Source: an uncultured Craurococcus sp. (GTDB taxonomy: Bacteria > Pseudomonadota > Alphaproteobacteria > Acetobacterales > Acetobacteraceae). Taken from it: a stretch of 64,000 bases of DNA. The notes under the pieces were generated by a model. The model was given only the letters and a program-made list of their open reading frames with translations, ran no database searches and was not told the DNA's origin. The DNA is taken from assembly GCA_902805545.1 (NCBI GenBank), contig CADCTD010000049.1, forward strand, positions 124,001-188,000. The letters run 5' to 3'. The translations under genes and the position numbers were made by a program. Shown one piece after another: positions 37,694-46,456 of the stretch; the stretch's first letter is position 1; each line of letters starts with the position of its first letter.

Positions 37694-38578
37694 ATGATCC
37701 GCGCGATGCCGGAACAGCCCAGCCGCGCCGTGGTCGCCGCCGGCGTCCTCGCCATGTTCATGTTCAGTGCCAATTTCGCCGCCACCGGCCATGCGCTGGC
37801 CGAGGGGCTGTCGGTGCCGGACCTCGTCTTCCTCCGCTACGGCACGGCGGGGCCGCTTTTCCTGCTGCTCCTGCTGCGGATCGGGCTCGGTGGGCTCGCC
37901 TGGTGGCGGGTCGTGGTGCTGGCGGCGCTCGGCGGGGCGCCCTATTTCCTGCTGACGGCGATGGCGCTGCGCTTCGCGCCCGCGGTGCATGCCTCCATCC
38001 TCAATCCAGGCGGGACCATGGTCTTCGCCCCGCTGCTCGCCTGGTGGCTGCTGCGGACGCCGCCCGAGATCGGCGTGCGGATCGGCCTGCCGGTGATCGC
38101 CCTCGGCCTGCTGCTGATCGGCGGCGCCGGCCTCGGCGAGGGCGGCGGCAGGGTCTGGATCGGCGACCTGATGGTGCTGGCGAGCGGCTTCAACTGGGCG
38201 CTTTACGGCGTGCTGATGCAACGCTGGGAGGTGAGCGGGCTGCGGGCGGCGGCGATCATCGGCGCCGTCTCGCTGGCCTGGGTGCCGGTCCACCTCGCCG
38301 TCTTCGGCATCGAGGGGATCGCCGCGCATCCGGCAGAGGCGCTGCGGCAGGCGGGCTACCAGGGGTTGATCGCCGGCGGCGTCGCCATCGTGCTCTACAG
38401 CCGGGCGGTGGTGGCGATGGGGCCGGCACGGGCGGCGCTGCTGCCGCCCCTGGTCCCGGCCCTCGGCGTGCTCTGGGCCTGGCTGCTGCTCGGCGAGCAT
38501 GTCACCCCGATGCAGGTCGCCGGTATGGCGACCGTCATCGCGGGCATGCTCTGCGGCGCGTTGTGGCGCCGCCGCTGA
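37694..38578 (+). CDS. EamA/DMT-family transporter
   Basis: A 294-residue inner-membrane protein with about ten hydrophobic helices arranged as two EamA repeats (drug/metabolite transporter superfamily). An internal ATG at 37706 is an alternative start. The substrate is unknown. It is divergent from dnaE (35 bases) and ends exactly next to the lolD stop, the two stop codons forming TGATCA. It interrupts the usual lolD-dnaE adjacency. Confidence 0.85.
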   Translation: MIRAMPEQPSRAVVAAGVLAMFMFSANFAATGHALAEGLSVPDLVFLRYGTAGPLFLLLLLRIGLGGLAWWRVVVLAALGGAPYFLLTAMALRFAPAVHASILNPGGTMVFAPLLAWWLLRTPPEIGVRIGLPVIALGLLLIGGAGLGEGGGRVWIGDLMVLASGFNWALYGVLMQRWEVSGLRAAAIIGAVSLAWVPVHLAVFGIEGIAAHPAEALRQAGYQGLIAGGVAIVLYSRAVVAMGPARAALLPPLVPALGVLWAWLLLGEHVTPMQVAGMATVIAGMLCGALWRRR

Positions 38579-39259
38579 TCAGCCGGGGATGATCCGGCCG
38601 TCGCGGAGCGTCACCACCCGGTCCATCCGCGCCGCCAGCACCGGGTTGTGGGTGGCGATCAGCGCGGCGACGCCCTGGCCGCGGACGGCGGCCAGCAGCT
38701 CCCCGAAGACGAGGTCCGAGGTGCCGGTGTCGAGATTGCCGGTCGGCTCGTCGGCCAGTAGCACCTTCGGCGCATTGGCCAGCGCCCGGGCGATGGCAAC
38801 GCGCTGCTGCTCGCCGCCGGAGAGCCGGCCAGGCCGGTGATGCTCCCGACCCTTGAGGCCGAAGCTCGCCAGCAGCTGCCGGGCGCGGTCCTGCGCCGCG
38901 GCACGCGGGGTGCGGTTCGCCATCTGCGGCAGGACCACGTTCTCCTCGGCGGTGAACTCCGGCAGCAGATGGTGGAACTGGTAGACGAAGCCGATCTCGG
39001 TGCGGCGGATCGCCGTGCGGGCATCGTCGGAGAGCGTGCCGGCTGCACGGCCGGCGACATAGACCTCGCCCGCATCCGGCCGCTCGAGCAGCCCGGCGAG
39101 GTGCAGCAGCGTCGACTTGCCGGTGCCGGAGGGAGCGACGAGGGCGACGATCTCGCCGGCGGCGAGGGTGAGTTCGGCGCCGGTCAGCACCGGCAGCTCG
39201 CCCGCCTCCGTCCGGAAGCGGCGGGCGACGGCATCGAGCCGGAGCGGCGCCTCACTCAT
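38579..39259 (-). CDS. lolD: Lipoprotein-releasing ABC transporter ATPase
   Basis: A 226-residue ATPase of the Lol exporter, which extracts outer-membrane lipoproteins from the inner membrane. Walker A is APSGTGKST, the signature [15 protein letters not shown] and Walker [16 protein letters not shown]. The LolD/MacB-type linker [19 protein letters not shown] is also clear. Its start overlaps the permease stop by eight bases. Confidence 0.93.
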   Translation of the reverse strand: MSEAPLRLDAVARRFRTEAGELPVLTGAELTLAAGEIVALVAPSGTGKSTLLHLAGLLERPDAGEVYVAGRAAGTLSDDARTAIRRTEIGFVYQFHHLLPEFTAEENVVLPQMANRTPRAAAQDRARQLLASFGLKGREHHRPGRLSGGEQQRVAIARALANAPKVLLADEPTGNLDTGTSDLVFGELLAAVRGQGVAALIATHNPVLAARMDRVVTLRDGRIIPG

Positions 39260-40508
39260 TGCGCAGCGCCTCCACCGGGTCGAGCCGCGCCGCCCGCCAG
39301 CTCGGGTAGACGGTCGCCAGCAGCGAGAGGCCGAGGCCCATCAGCACCACCTGCACCACCTCGTTGGGGTCCACGACGGCCGGGAGCTGGGAGAGGAAGT
39401 AGACCTCCGGGCTGAACAGCTCCGTCCCGGTCAGCGCCTGCAGCGCCTCGCGGATGCTCTCGATGTTCATGCAGAAGACGAGGCCGATGCCGAAGCCGAT
39501 CAGCGTGCCCATGACGCCGACCGAGGCGCCGCAGAGCAGGAAGATGCGGAGGATCGCCCCGCTCGTCGCCCCCATGGTGCGGAGGATGGCGATGTCCCGC
39601 CCCTTGTCCTTCACCAGCATGATGAGCGAGCTGACGATGTTGAAGGCGGCGACGATGATGATGAGCGTCAGGATCAGGAACATCACGTTCCGCTCGACCT
39701 GGACGGCGTTGAAGAAGCTGCTGTTGGCATCCTGCCAGTCGACGATGCGGACCGGTTGCTGCTGGCCCAGCGCCCGGCGGATGTCGAGGTTGACGGCGCG
39801 CACCCGGGTCGGGTCCTGGACGAAGACCTCGATCTGCGTCGCCGCATTGCTGGTCTGGAAGAAGAGCTGCGCGGCCTCCATCGGCAGGTAGACGAAGCTG
39901 GTGTCGTACTCGTTCATGCCGATGTTGAAGAGAGCGATGACGCGGTAGGCGCGGACGCGCGGCAGGGTGCCGAGCACGGTGGTCCGGCCCTGGGGCGAGA
40001 CCAGCGTCACCCGGTCCCCGACCCCGACGCGGAGCTTGCTGGCAAGGCCGGTGCCGATGACGATGCTGTCCTCGCCGCCGAACTCGGCGAGGGACCCGCG
40101 GCGGATGTTGCCCGCGACGATCGCCTTGGCGCGCATGTCCTCCGGCGTGATCCCGCGGGCGAGGCCGCCCGTGGCGCCGCCCTGCTCGCTGGTCATCAGC
40201 ACCTGGCCCTCGACGATGGGCGTCGCGGCGGTGACGCCCTGGACGCGGCGGATGGCCTCGGCCAGCGGGTCGTAGTCGCGGAGCGGCCCGCCATCGGCCG
40301 CGAAGACGCCCATATGCCCGTTGAGGCCGAGGATGCGGCCGAGCAGCTCCTGGCGGAAGCCGTTCATCACGCTCATCACGATGATCAGCGTGGCGACGCC
40401 GAGGGCGATGCCGACGAGCGAGAAGATGGCGATGACGGAGACGAAACGCTCGCCCTTCCGGGCGCGCAGGTAGCGGAACGCGACGGCCCGCTCGAAGGCG
40501 TTGAACAT
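39252..40508 (-). CDS. lolC: Lipoprotein-releasing ABC transporter permease (LolC/LolE type)
   Basis: A 418-residue permease with one N-terminal helix (about residues 24-46), a ~220-residue periplasmic domain and three C-terminal helices, the FtsX/LolCE layout. The N-terminus [20 protein letters not shown] is typical. Only one permease gene is present, so the exporter probably uses a homodimer or a LolF-like hybrid rather than a LolC-LolE pair. The ATG at 40508 lies eight bases after the proS stop. Confidence 0.92.
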   Translation of the reverse strand: MFNAFERAVAFRYLRARKGERFVSVIAIFSLVGIALGVATLIIVMSVMNGFRQELLGRILGLNGHMGVFAADGGPLRDYDPLAEAIRRVQGVTAATPIVEGQVLMTSEQGGATGGLARGITPEDMRAKAIVAGNIRRGSLAEFGGEDSIVIGTGLASKLRVGVGDRVTLVSPQGRTTVLGTLPRVRAYRVIALFNIGMNEYDTSFVYLPMEAAQLFFQTSNAATQIEVFVQDPTRVRAVNLDIRRALGQQQPVRIVDWQDANSSFFNAVQVERNVMFLILTLIIIVAAFNIVSSLIMLVKDKGRDIAILRTMGATSGAILRIFLLCGASVGVMGTLIGFGIGLVFCMNIESIREALQALTGTELFSPEVYFLSQLPAVVDPNEVVQVVLMGLGLSLLATVYPSWRAARLDPVEALRNE

Positions 40509-40516
40509 GCTGGGGC

Positions 40517-41827
40517 TCAGGCGCCCTGGATGCGGGCGATGGCATCCTCGAGCGAGAGTTCGAGGCGCTCGCCGGTGGCACGGCGCTTCAGCTCCACCTT
40601 GCCGGCGGCGGCGCCCCGCGGGCCGATGATGGCCTGCCACGGATAGCCCATGAGGTCGGCATCGGCGAATTTGACCCCCGCGCGCTCCGGCCGGTCGTCA
40701 TAGACGGCATCGGCCGCGAAGGCGGCGTAGAGCCGGTCGCAGAGCGCATCCGTCGCGGCATCGCCCTGCTTCAGGTTCAGCACGGCGAGGCGGAAGGGAG
40801 CGACCGCATCGGGCCAGACGATGCCCGCCTCGTCATGGCTCGCCTCGATAATGGCGCCGACCAGGCGGGAGACGCCGATGCCGTAGCTGCCCATCTCCGG
40901 GGCCACCGGCTTGCCGTCCGGCCCCTGGACCTGGAGGCCCATCGGCACGCTGTACTTGGTGCCGAAATAGAAGATATGGCCGATCTCGATGCCGCGCGCC
41001 GAGACCTGGCGCTCGGCGGGAACGGCGTTCCAGGCCGCCTCGTCATGCTTCTCGTCGGTCGCGGCGTAGCGGCTGGTCCAGAAATCGACGATGGGGGAAA
41101 GGTCGCCCTCGTAGTCCGGCGCCTGGCCGAGCACGTCGAACTCCAGCAGGTCGCGGTGGAGATAGACCTGGCTCTCCCCGGTCTCGGCGAGGATCAGGAA
41201 TTCATGGGAGAGATTGCCGCCGATCGGGCCGGTATCCGCCTGCATGGGGATGGCCTTCAGCCCCATCCGGGCGAAGGTCCGCAGGTAGGCGACGAACATC
41301 TGGCGGTAGCTGCGCTGGGCGCCGGCAAAGTCGAGGTCGAAGCTGTAGGCGTCCTTCATCAGGAATTCGCGGCCGCGCATGACGCCGAAGCGGGGGCGCA
41401 CCTCGTCCCGGAACTTCCACTGGATGTGGTAGAGGTTGCGCGGCAGGTCGCGGTAGCTTCTCGCATAGGTGCGGAAGATCTCCGTCACCATCTCCTCGTT
41501 GGTCGGGCCGTAGAGCATGTCCCGGTCGTGCCGGTCCTTGAGGCGCAGCATCTCCGGACCGTAGGCGTCGTAGCGGCCGGACTGGCGCCAGAGATCGGCG
41601 GTCTGGATGGTCGGCATCAGGATTTCCTGCGCGCCGGCGCGGTCCTGCTCCTCGCGGACGATCTGCTCCACCTTCTGCAGCACCCGCCAACCGAGCGGCA
41701 GCCAAGCATAGATGCCGGCGCTGGTCTGCCGGACCATGCCCGCGCGCAGCATCAGCCGGTGCGAGGCGATCTGCGCATCGGCCGGGGTTTCCTTGAGGGT
41801 CGGCAGGAAGGCGCGTGACAGGCGCAA
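40517..41827 (-). CDS. proS: Prolyl-tRNA synthetase (short type)
   Basis: A 436-residue class II aminoacyl-tRNA synthetase that charges tRNA-Pro. Motif 2 lies in the [20 protein letters not shown] region and motif 3 in [17 protein letters not shown]. It lacks the ~180-residue editing insertion of the E. coli enzyme, as expected for alphaproteobacterial ProRS. The start is a TTG at 41827 with GGAG upstream; it gives [19 protein letters not shown], the normal family N-terminus. The frame is open 71 codons further upstream but that part is not protein-like. Confidence 0.93.
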   Translation of the reverse strand: MRLSRAFLPTLKETPADAQIASHRLMLRAGMVRQTSAGIYAWLPLGWRVLQKVEQIVREEQDRAGAQEILMPTIQTADLWRQSGRYDAYGPEMLRLKDRHDRDMLYGPTNEEMVTEIFRTYARSYRDLPRNLYHIQWKFRDEVRPRFGVMRGREFLMKDAYSFDLDFAGAQRSYRQMFVAYLRTFARMGLKAIPMQADTGPIGGNLSHEFLILAETGESQVYLHRDLLEFDVLGQAPDYEGDLSPIVDFWTSRYAATDEKHDEAAWNAVPAERQVSARGIEIGHIFYFGTKYSVPMGLQVQGPDGKPVAPEMGSYGIGVSRLVGAIIEASHDEAGIVWPDAVAPFRLAVLNLKQGDAATDALCDRLYAAFAADAVYDDRPERAGVKFADADLMGYPWQAIIGPRGAAAGKVELKRRATGERLELSLEDAIARIQGA

Positions 41828-42014
41828 GGCAGGCTCCAGGGGCTTGATCGGGCGCCGGAGACTAGTGGGGTGGCGCCTGCTCCGCCAGTGCTCCGGTTTA
41901 CGCCGGTTTGCAGCAATTTTCTTGCGATACCGCACTGCGTCACGAACGATTTTGAAAGAATTTTGCGCCCCGGCGTTGGTTACGCCTTGCCGGCGTGCAA
42001 GACCTGGGTTAGAC
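41828..42014 (-). promoter_or_regulatory. proS leader/promoter region
   Basis: 187 bases between the small-RNA terminator and the proS start, visibly AT-richer than the genes. It must contain the proS promoter because the terminator at 42015-42045 separates proS from upstream transcription. I could not pick a convincing -35/-10 pair, and no T-box or other known leader was recognised. Confidence 0.4.
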
Positions 42015-42045
42015 AAAAAAAGGGCCGCGCCAAAAGGCACGGCCC
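42015..42045 (-). terminator. Intrinsic terminator upstream of proS
   Basis: A 10-base-pair stem (42022-42031 with 42036-42045; one G-U pair on the minus strand) with a TTTT loop, followed on the minus strand by seven T (42015-42021). On the plus strand the stem has a C-A mismatch and no T run, so it acts for minus-strand transcription. It lies 185 bases beyond the DUF1467 stop, which suits the 3' end of the candidate small RNA. Confidence 0.85.
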
Positions 42046-42178
42046 GAGTTTAGGGAGGAAACGCCAGTCACACGGCAGAAAGAGGACCAACCCTCTTCCT
42101 GCCAGTATGGTGGCGCGGGAGACCAACGCGGCACAATCGGAATCGATGCCGCGAACGCTGAAAAAAGTGGCTCCCAGA
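42015..42178 (-). ncRNA. Candidate structured small RNA with anti-Shine-Dalgarno loop
   Basis: Read 5' to 3' on the minus strand the element has five stacked structures. P1 pairs 42168-42175 with 42117-42125 (8 pairs, one bulge). P2 pairs 42147-42153 with 42127-42133 (7 pairs) inside P1. P3 pairs 42092-42103 with 42074-42085 (12 pairs, including one G-U that works only on the minus strand). A small GTTT/AAAC hairpin at 42048-42062 displays the loop CCTCCCT, complementary to ribosome binding sites. A terminator follows. The 5' end is uncertain; TTTAAT at 42180-42185 could be a -10 box, or the RNA may be processed from the DUF1467 transcript. It matches no RNA family I can name. Confidence 0.55.
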
Positions 42179-42229
42179 CATTAAACGCAATAAAAAGAAG
42201 CGATACGGGCCGAGTTGGCCGAAAGTCGC

Positions 42230-42490
42230 CTACTTTTCGGGCATGGCCAGCCAGCCACTGCGGAAGCTCATATAGTCGCTGGTGATCACCGCGCGGGCGC
42301 CGAACCAGAGGACGACTGACACCAGCGTGGTGATGAGCAGCTTCCGCCAAAGCTGCGGATTCGCCGGCGTACCGCGCCAGCCGCTCTCGGCATCGCCCTC
42401 TGCCACCGGCTGCGTGCCGATGGGAAGCACGGCGAAGAGCACCACCCACCAGATGAGCACATAGACGACGATCCCGCTGACCCAGCCCAT
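42230..42490 (-). CDS. DUF1467 family membrane protein
   Basis: An 86-residue inner-membrane protein with two hydrophobic helices (residues 3-24 and about 50-68) and the family hallmark LPIGTQP after helix 1. Function unknown. It is conserved in Alphaproteobacteria next to rnj and proS, as here; it starts 12 bases after the rnj stop, so it is co-transcribed with RNase J. Confidence 0.88.
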   Translation of the reverse strand: MGWVSGIVVYVLIWWVVLFAVLPIGTQPVAEGDAESGWRGTPANPQLWRKLLITTLVSVVLWFGARAVITSDYMSFRSGWLAMPEK

Positions 42491-42502
42491 GGGTGCGTCC
42501 CC

Positions 42503-44173
42503 CTATACGCGCAGCAGATGGACTTCGACATTCGGGCGCTTGCGCACCCGCCGGCCGATCGCCTTGCGAAGCGCGCTGCGGGCCGCCTCGCGCAGGGCAT
42601 CGTCCTCGCGCTTGAGCTGCATCGGCAGGTCGGTCACTGCCCGGGCGAGCTCGGCCGCGATCTGCACCGCATCCTGCTCGCCGCTCTCGAAGAGGCCGGG
42701 GGCCGAGACCTGCGGGGTCCCCAGCACCCGCCCGCCGCCATCGACCGCCAGCGAGGCGACGACGACGCCGTTGAAGAGCATCCGCTTCCGCGCCGCCAGC
42801 ACCCCGCCCGAGAGCGGCAGCAGGCGGCCATTGTCGACGGCGAGGCGGCCGGTCGGCACGCCCTCCACCACATCCGGCCGGCCGGGGGAAAAGCGCAGCA
42901 CGTCGCCATCCTCGACCAGGATGGGCTCGGCGCCGAGCTGCTGCGCCAGGGCGGCGTGCTCCGAGAGATGGCGCCACTCGCCATGCACCGGCACCGCGTA
43001 TCTCGGCTTCACCAGCGCGTAGAGGCGGCGCAGCTCATCGCGCGCCGGATGGCCGGAGACATGCACCATGTGGTCGTCCGCCGTCATGATGCGGCAGCCG
43101 CGGCGGGCGAGCTGGTCCTGCATCTGCAGGATGCCGCGCTCGTTCCCGGGGATCATGCGCGAGGAGAAGATGACCGTATCCCCCTCCCCCAACGCGATCG
43201 AAGGGTGGGTATCGGCACCGATCTTGGCCAGCGCGGAGCGCGGCTCGCCCTGGCTGCCGGTGCAGATGATGAGCAGGTTGTCGTCCGGGATGTAGCCGGC
43301 CTCGTCCTCCGGCACGAAGGGCTCGACCGTCTTCAGGTAGCCGCATTCCCGTGCCGCCGCCTCGGCATTGCGAAGCGACCGGCCGAACAGCGCGACCTGC
43401 CGTCCGGCAGCCTGGGCGGCCAGCGCGATGCTTTCGACGCGGGCAAGGTTGGTGGCGAAGCAGGTGACGGCGACCCGGCCGCGCAGCCCGCGGATCAGCG
43501 CCTCCATCGTCCGCCGCACCTCGGCCTCGGAGCCGCTATGGCCCTCGACCAGCGCATTGGTCGAATCGCAGACCATGGCGAGCACGCCCTCCTCGCCGAT
43601 GCGGGCGAAGCCGGCCTCGTCGGTCGGCGGGCCGAGCAGCGGCTCCGGGTCGAGCTTCCAGTCGCCGGTATGGAGGACGAGGCCGTGCCGGGTGCGGATC
43701 GCCACCGCCTGGGATTCCGGAACGGAGTGGGAGACGCGGAGGAACTGGAGGTCGAAGGGCTTCAACTCGATCCGGCCGCTGAGCGGCAGGGTGGTGACAC
43801 GCGCCTCGCTGCCGAGCCCGGCCTCGTTCAGCTTGCGCCGCAGCACGGCCGATGCGAAGGGGCCGGCATAGAGCGGGCAGCGCAGCATCGGCCAGAGATG
43901 GGCGACGGCGCCGATATGGTCCTCATGCGCATGGGTGATGACCATGCCGACCAGCCGGTCGCGCCGCTCCGCCAGCCAGGCGGGGTCGGGCACCATGACC
44001 TCGACCTCCGGCATCTCCGGCCCGCCGAAGCCGATGCCGCAATCGATCGCCAGCAGCTTTCCGTCGCAGCGGTAGACGTTGAGGTTCATGCCGATCTCGC
44101 CGGTGCCGCCCAGCGGGATGAAGGCCAAGTCGTCGGTCGCGTCGGGGAGAGCCGAAGCCTGGAAATCGTTCAT
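42503..44173 (-). CDS. rnj: Ribonuclease J
   Basis: A 556-residue metallo-beta-lactamase/beta-CASP ribonuclease with 5' exonuclease activity in RNA decay and rRNA maturation. The metal motif is HAHEDHIGAV (about residues 80-89), with LGGTGEIGMN near the start and the beta-CASP motifs (CDSTNA, GSQGEPRSAL, VHVSGHP) downstream. The ATG at 44173 has AAGG five bases upstream; a GTG immediately before it is the alternative. A hairpin directly precedes the ribosome site. Confidence 0.94.
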   Translation of the reverse strand: MNDFQASALPDATDDLAFIPLGGTGEIGMNLNVYRCDGKLLAIDCGIGFGGPEMPEVEVMVPDPAWLAERRDRLVGMVITHAHEDHIGAVAHLWPMLRCPLYAGPFASAVLRRKLNEAGLGSEARVTTLPLSGRIELKPFDLQFLRVSHSVPESQAVAIRTRHGLVLHTGDWKLDPEPLLGPPTDEAGFARIGEEGVLAMVCDSTNALVEGHSGSEAEVRRTMEALIRGLRGRVAVTCFATNLARVESIALAAQAAGRQVALFGRSLRNAEAAARECGYLKTVEPFVPEDEAGYIPDDNLLIICTGSQGEPRSALAKIGADTHPSIALGEGDTVIFSSRMIPGNERGILQMQDQLARRGCRIMTADDHMVHVSGHPARDELRRLYALVKPRYAVPVHGEWRHLSEHAALAQQLGAEPILVEDGDVLRFSPGRPDVVEGVPTGRLAVDNGRLLPLSGGVLAARKRMLFNGVVVASLAVDGGGRVLGTPQVSAPGLFESGEQDAVQIAAELARAVTDLPMQLKREDDALREAARSALRKAIGRRVRKRPNVEVHLLRV

Positions 44174-44182
44174 CACTACCTT

Positions 44183-44214
44183 CTAGGGCAATGCGCCCTG
44201 CGGCGCGCCCCTAG
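44183..44214 (-). promoter_or_regulatory. Hairpin in the rnj leader next to the ribosome binding site
   Basis: CTAGGG (44183-44188) pairs with CCCTAG (44209-44214), and inside it GCGCC (44193-44197) pairs with GGCGC (44202-44206) around a four-base loop; an internal loop separates the two stems. On the minus strand the hairpin ends right at the AGAAGG ribosome site of rnj, so folding or cleavage could affect RNase J translation. Confidence 0.45.
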
Positions 44215-44305
44215 CCTTTCATGCAATCGCGATCCCGTGGGCGATCCCGCTGGCCAGGAGGAATTGCGCCGGAATGTCACCGGAGAGATGGGAGCCGGCG
44301 GGCAA

Positions 44306-45034
44306 TCAGCCAAGTCGCTCGATTTCGCCGCTGCGAAGGACGTGCACCCCGCCGTCACGCTCCAGCAGCAAGGCTCCGTCCTCGGCCAGGCCGGCGAAGG
44401 CCCCGCCCCCGACGGGCCCGTCCCGCAGGGTGACGGGTGTCCCAAGGGCCGGGCCGAGCGCCAGCCAGGCAGCGCGGATCGGGGCGAAGCCACCCGTTGC
44501 CTGGCGCCGGGCCCAATGGTCCAGCCGGGCGGTCAGCCGGGCGGCGAAGGCCTCCGGCGGCTCGGCAGCGCCGAGGCAGCTGGTCGGCCGGTCCGGCAGG
44601 GCCGGGGCATGGGTGAGGTTCACCCCGATGCCGAGGCTCAGCCAGGCAAGGCGGCCTTCCGGATCGAGCGACGTCTCGGCCAGGATGCCGGCACATTTGC
44701 CGCCGTGGCGCAGCAGGTCATTCGGCCATTTGAGGCGGAGCGCGGCAGGCTCCGGGTCGATCTCCGCCGCGGCTTCGGCAAGGGCGACGCCTGCCAGCAG
44801 CGACCATTGCGCCGCCTCCCGGGCCGGCCGGTCGGGGCGAAGCAGCATCGAGCAGTGGAGATTGCCGGGCGGCGAGGACCAGGCCCGGCCGGAGCGGCCT
44901 CGCCCGGCCGTCTGCACGCGGGCAAGGACGACGAGGCCGGCCGGCTCGCCCGCCTCCGCCGCAGCCGCGATGCGGTCGGAGGTGCTCGGCAGCGCCTCAT
45001 GCACCTCCAGCCGCCAGCCAGGGGGCAGCGTCAC
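44306..45034 (-). CDS. birA: Biotin--[acetyl-CoA-carboxylase] ligase
   Basis: A 242-residue biotin protein ligase without the N-terminal DNA-binding domain, so it should not be a repressor. The biotin-binding motif appears as TAGRGRSGRAWSSPPGN, and KWPNDLL and GKCAGILAE are also present. It starts with GTG at 45034, whose bases overlap the nuoN stop (GTGA). In many Alphaproteobacteria coaX lies between birA and rnj; here only 132 bases separate the birA stop from the rnj start and no coaX is present. Confidence 0.9.
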   Translation of the reverse strand: MTLPPGWRLEVHEALPSTSDRIAAAAEAGEPAGLVVLARVQTAGRGRSGRAWSSPPGNLHCSMLLRPDRPAREAAQWSLLAGVALAEAAAEIDPEPAALRLKWPNDLLRHGGKCAGILAETSLDPEGRLAWLSLGIGVNLTHAPALPDRPTSCLGAAEPPEAFAARLTARLDHWARRQATGGFAPIRAAWLALGPALGTPVTLRDGPVGGGAFAGLAEDGALLLERDGGVHVLRSGEIERLG

Positions 45035-46452
45035 CCCAGCAACGCGGCGGCGGCGGCCTGCGCCGCGGCCAGCATCGGCGCCGGCCAGAGGCAGAAGAGC
45101 AGGGTGAAGAGACCGGTGCCTGCCATGACGATGGTGAGGCTCGCCGGCGCCCGGTCGAGCGCGCCCACCGCCTGGTCGAAATACATCACCTTCACGATGC
45201 GGAGGTAGTAGTAGGCGGACACCACGCTGGTCAGCACGCCGATGACGGCGAGCGTCCAATAGCCGCCCTGCACCGCCGCGAGGAAGACGTAAAGCTTGCC
45301 GAAGAAGCCGGCGAGCGGCGGGATGCCAGCCATCGAGAACATGAAGACGGCCATCCAGAGCGCCATGGTCGGGTCGGTCCGGCCGAGGCCGGCGAGGTCG
45401 TCGATCCGCTCCACCGCCCTGCCCTGCCGCCGCATGGCGACCAGCACGGCGAAGGTTCCCATGTTCATGAAGACATAGATCGCCATGTAGACCAGCAGCC
45501 CGCGCAGCCCGATGTCGCTGCCTACGGCGAGACCCATCAGCGCATAGCCGACATGACCGATGGAGGAATAGGCCATCAGCCGCTTCAGATTGGTCTGGCC
45601 GATGGCGGCGAAGCTGCCGAGGATCATCGAGCCGATGGAGACCAGCAGGATCACCTGCTGCCACTGCGCCGCCAGATCGCCGAAGGGGCCGAGCAGCACG
45701 CGGGCCAGCAGGGCGATGGCGGCGACCTTGGGGGCGGAGGCGAAATAGGCCGTCACCGGCGTCGGCGCGCCCTCATAGACATCGGGCGTCCACATGTGGA
45801 AGGGCACGGCCGAGACCTTGAAGGCGAGGCCGGCGATGATGAAGACCACGCCCACCACGACGCCGGGCGAGACGCCGTCCGCCGTCGAGAAGGCATCCGC
45901 CAGCCGGTCGAAATTCGTGGTCCCCGCGAAGCCGTAGACCAGCGAGCTGCCATAGAGCAGCAGGCCCGAAGCGAGGGCACCGAGAACGAAGTACTTGAGC
46001 CCCGCCTCGGCCGAGCGCGCATTGTCGCGGTTGAAGGAGGCGATGACGTAGAGCGGCAGGGACAGCAGCTCCAGCCCCAGATAGAGCGCCATCAGGTCGT
46101 TCGCCGAGATCATCAGCATCGCGCCGAGGCTGGCGAAGACGACGAGCACGGGGAACTCGAACCGGCCGAGCCCCTCCCTCTCGTTGAAGTCGAGCGACAC
46201 CAGCAGCGAGATGGCGGCGGCGCCGAGCGAGAGGATCTTCATGAAGCCGCTGAAGCTGTCAGCAACGTAATGGCCGTTGAGCGCCGTCCCTTCGCCCTGG
46301 CCGAGCACCAGGACCGCGGCGAGCAGCAGCGCGCCGATCGCGCCCATGGTGACGGGGAAGAAGGTTTCCTGCTTCGGAATCACGCCGGCCAGCAGCAGCA
46401 CGAGGCCGGAGCAGGCGAGCACGAGTTCCGGAAGGGCGAGAGTCCAAGACAT
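45031..46452 (-). CDS. nuoN: NADH-quinone oxidoreductase subunit N
   Basis: A 473-residue antiporter-like membrane subunit of complex I with about 14 helices. It contains the conserved Lys in FKVSAVPFHMWTPDVYEGAP and LKRLMAYSSIGHVGYALMG. It is the last nuo gene; its stop overlaps the birA start. Confidence 0.94.
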   Translation of the reverse strand: MSWTLALPELVLACSGLVLLLAGVIPKQETFFPVTMGAIGALLLAAVLVLGQGEGTALNGHYVADSFSGFMKILSLGAAAISLLVSLDFNEREGLGRFEFPVLVVFASLGAMLMISANDLMALYLGLELLSLPLYVIASFNRDNARSAEAGLKYFVLGALASGLLLYGSSLVYGFAGTTNFDRLADAFSTADGVSPGVVVGVVFIIAGLAFKVSAVPFHMWTPDVYEGAPTPVTAYFASAPKVAAIALLARVLLGPFGDLAAQWQQVILLVSIGSMILGSFAAIGQTNLKRLMAYSSIGHVGYALMGLAVGSDIGLRGLLVYMAIYVFMNMGTFAVLVAMRRQGRAVERIDDLAGLGRTDPTMALWMAVFMFSMAGIPPLAGFFGKLYVFLAAVQGGYWTLAVIGVLTSVVSAYYYLRIVKVMYFDQAVGALDRAPASLTIVMAGTGLFTLLFCLWPAPMLAAAQAAAAALLG

Positions 46453-46456
46453 CGGC

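Noticed and set aside
33354-37697. 1447-codon open frame on the plus strand opposite dnaE
   Set aside because: It is the antisense shadow of dnaE. High GC with few stop codons keeps the opposite frame open; the translation is Arg/Gly/Ala/His-rich and shows no domain, whereas dnaE on the other strand is unmistakable.
42022-42178. 6S RNA, SRP RNA, tmRNA or a T-box leader for proS
   Set aside because: The element lacks the single long closing stem of 6S, the SRP GGAA/AGCA core and the tmRNA tRNA-like ends, and its terminator lies before proS without an antiterminator partner. T-boxes are not expected in Alphaproteobacteria.
41870-42184. 104-codon plus-strand frame over the small-RNA candidate, with GGGAGG inside
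   Set aside because: The GGGAGG is the complement of the CCTCCCT loop; no ATG follows at a proper distance, composition is not protein-like, and the structured RNA on the minus strand explains the region better.
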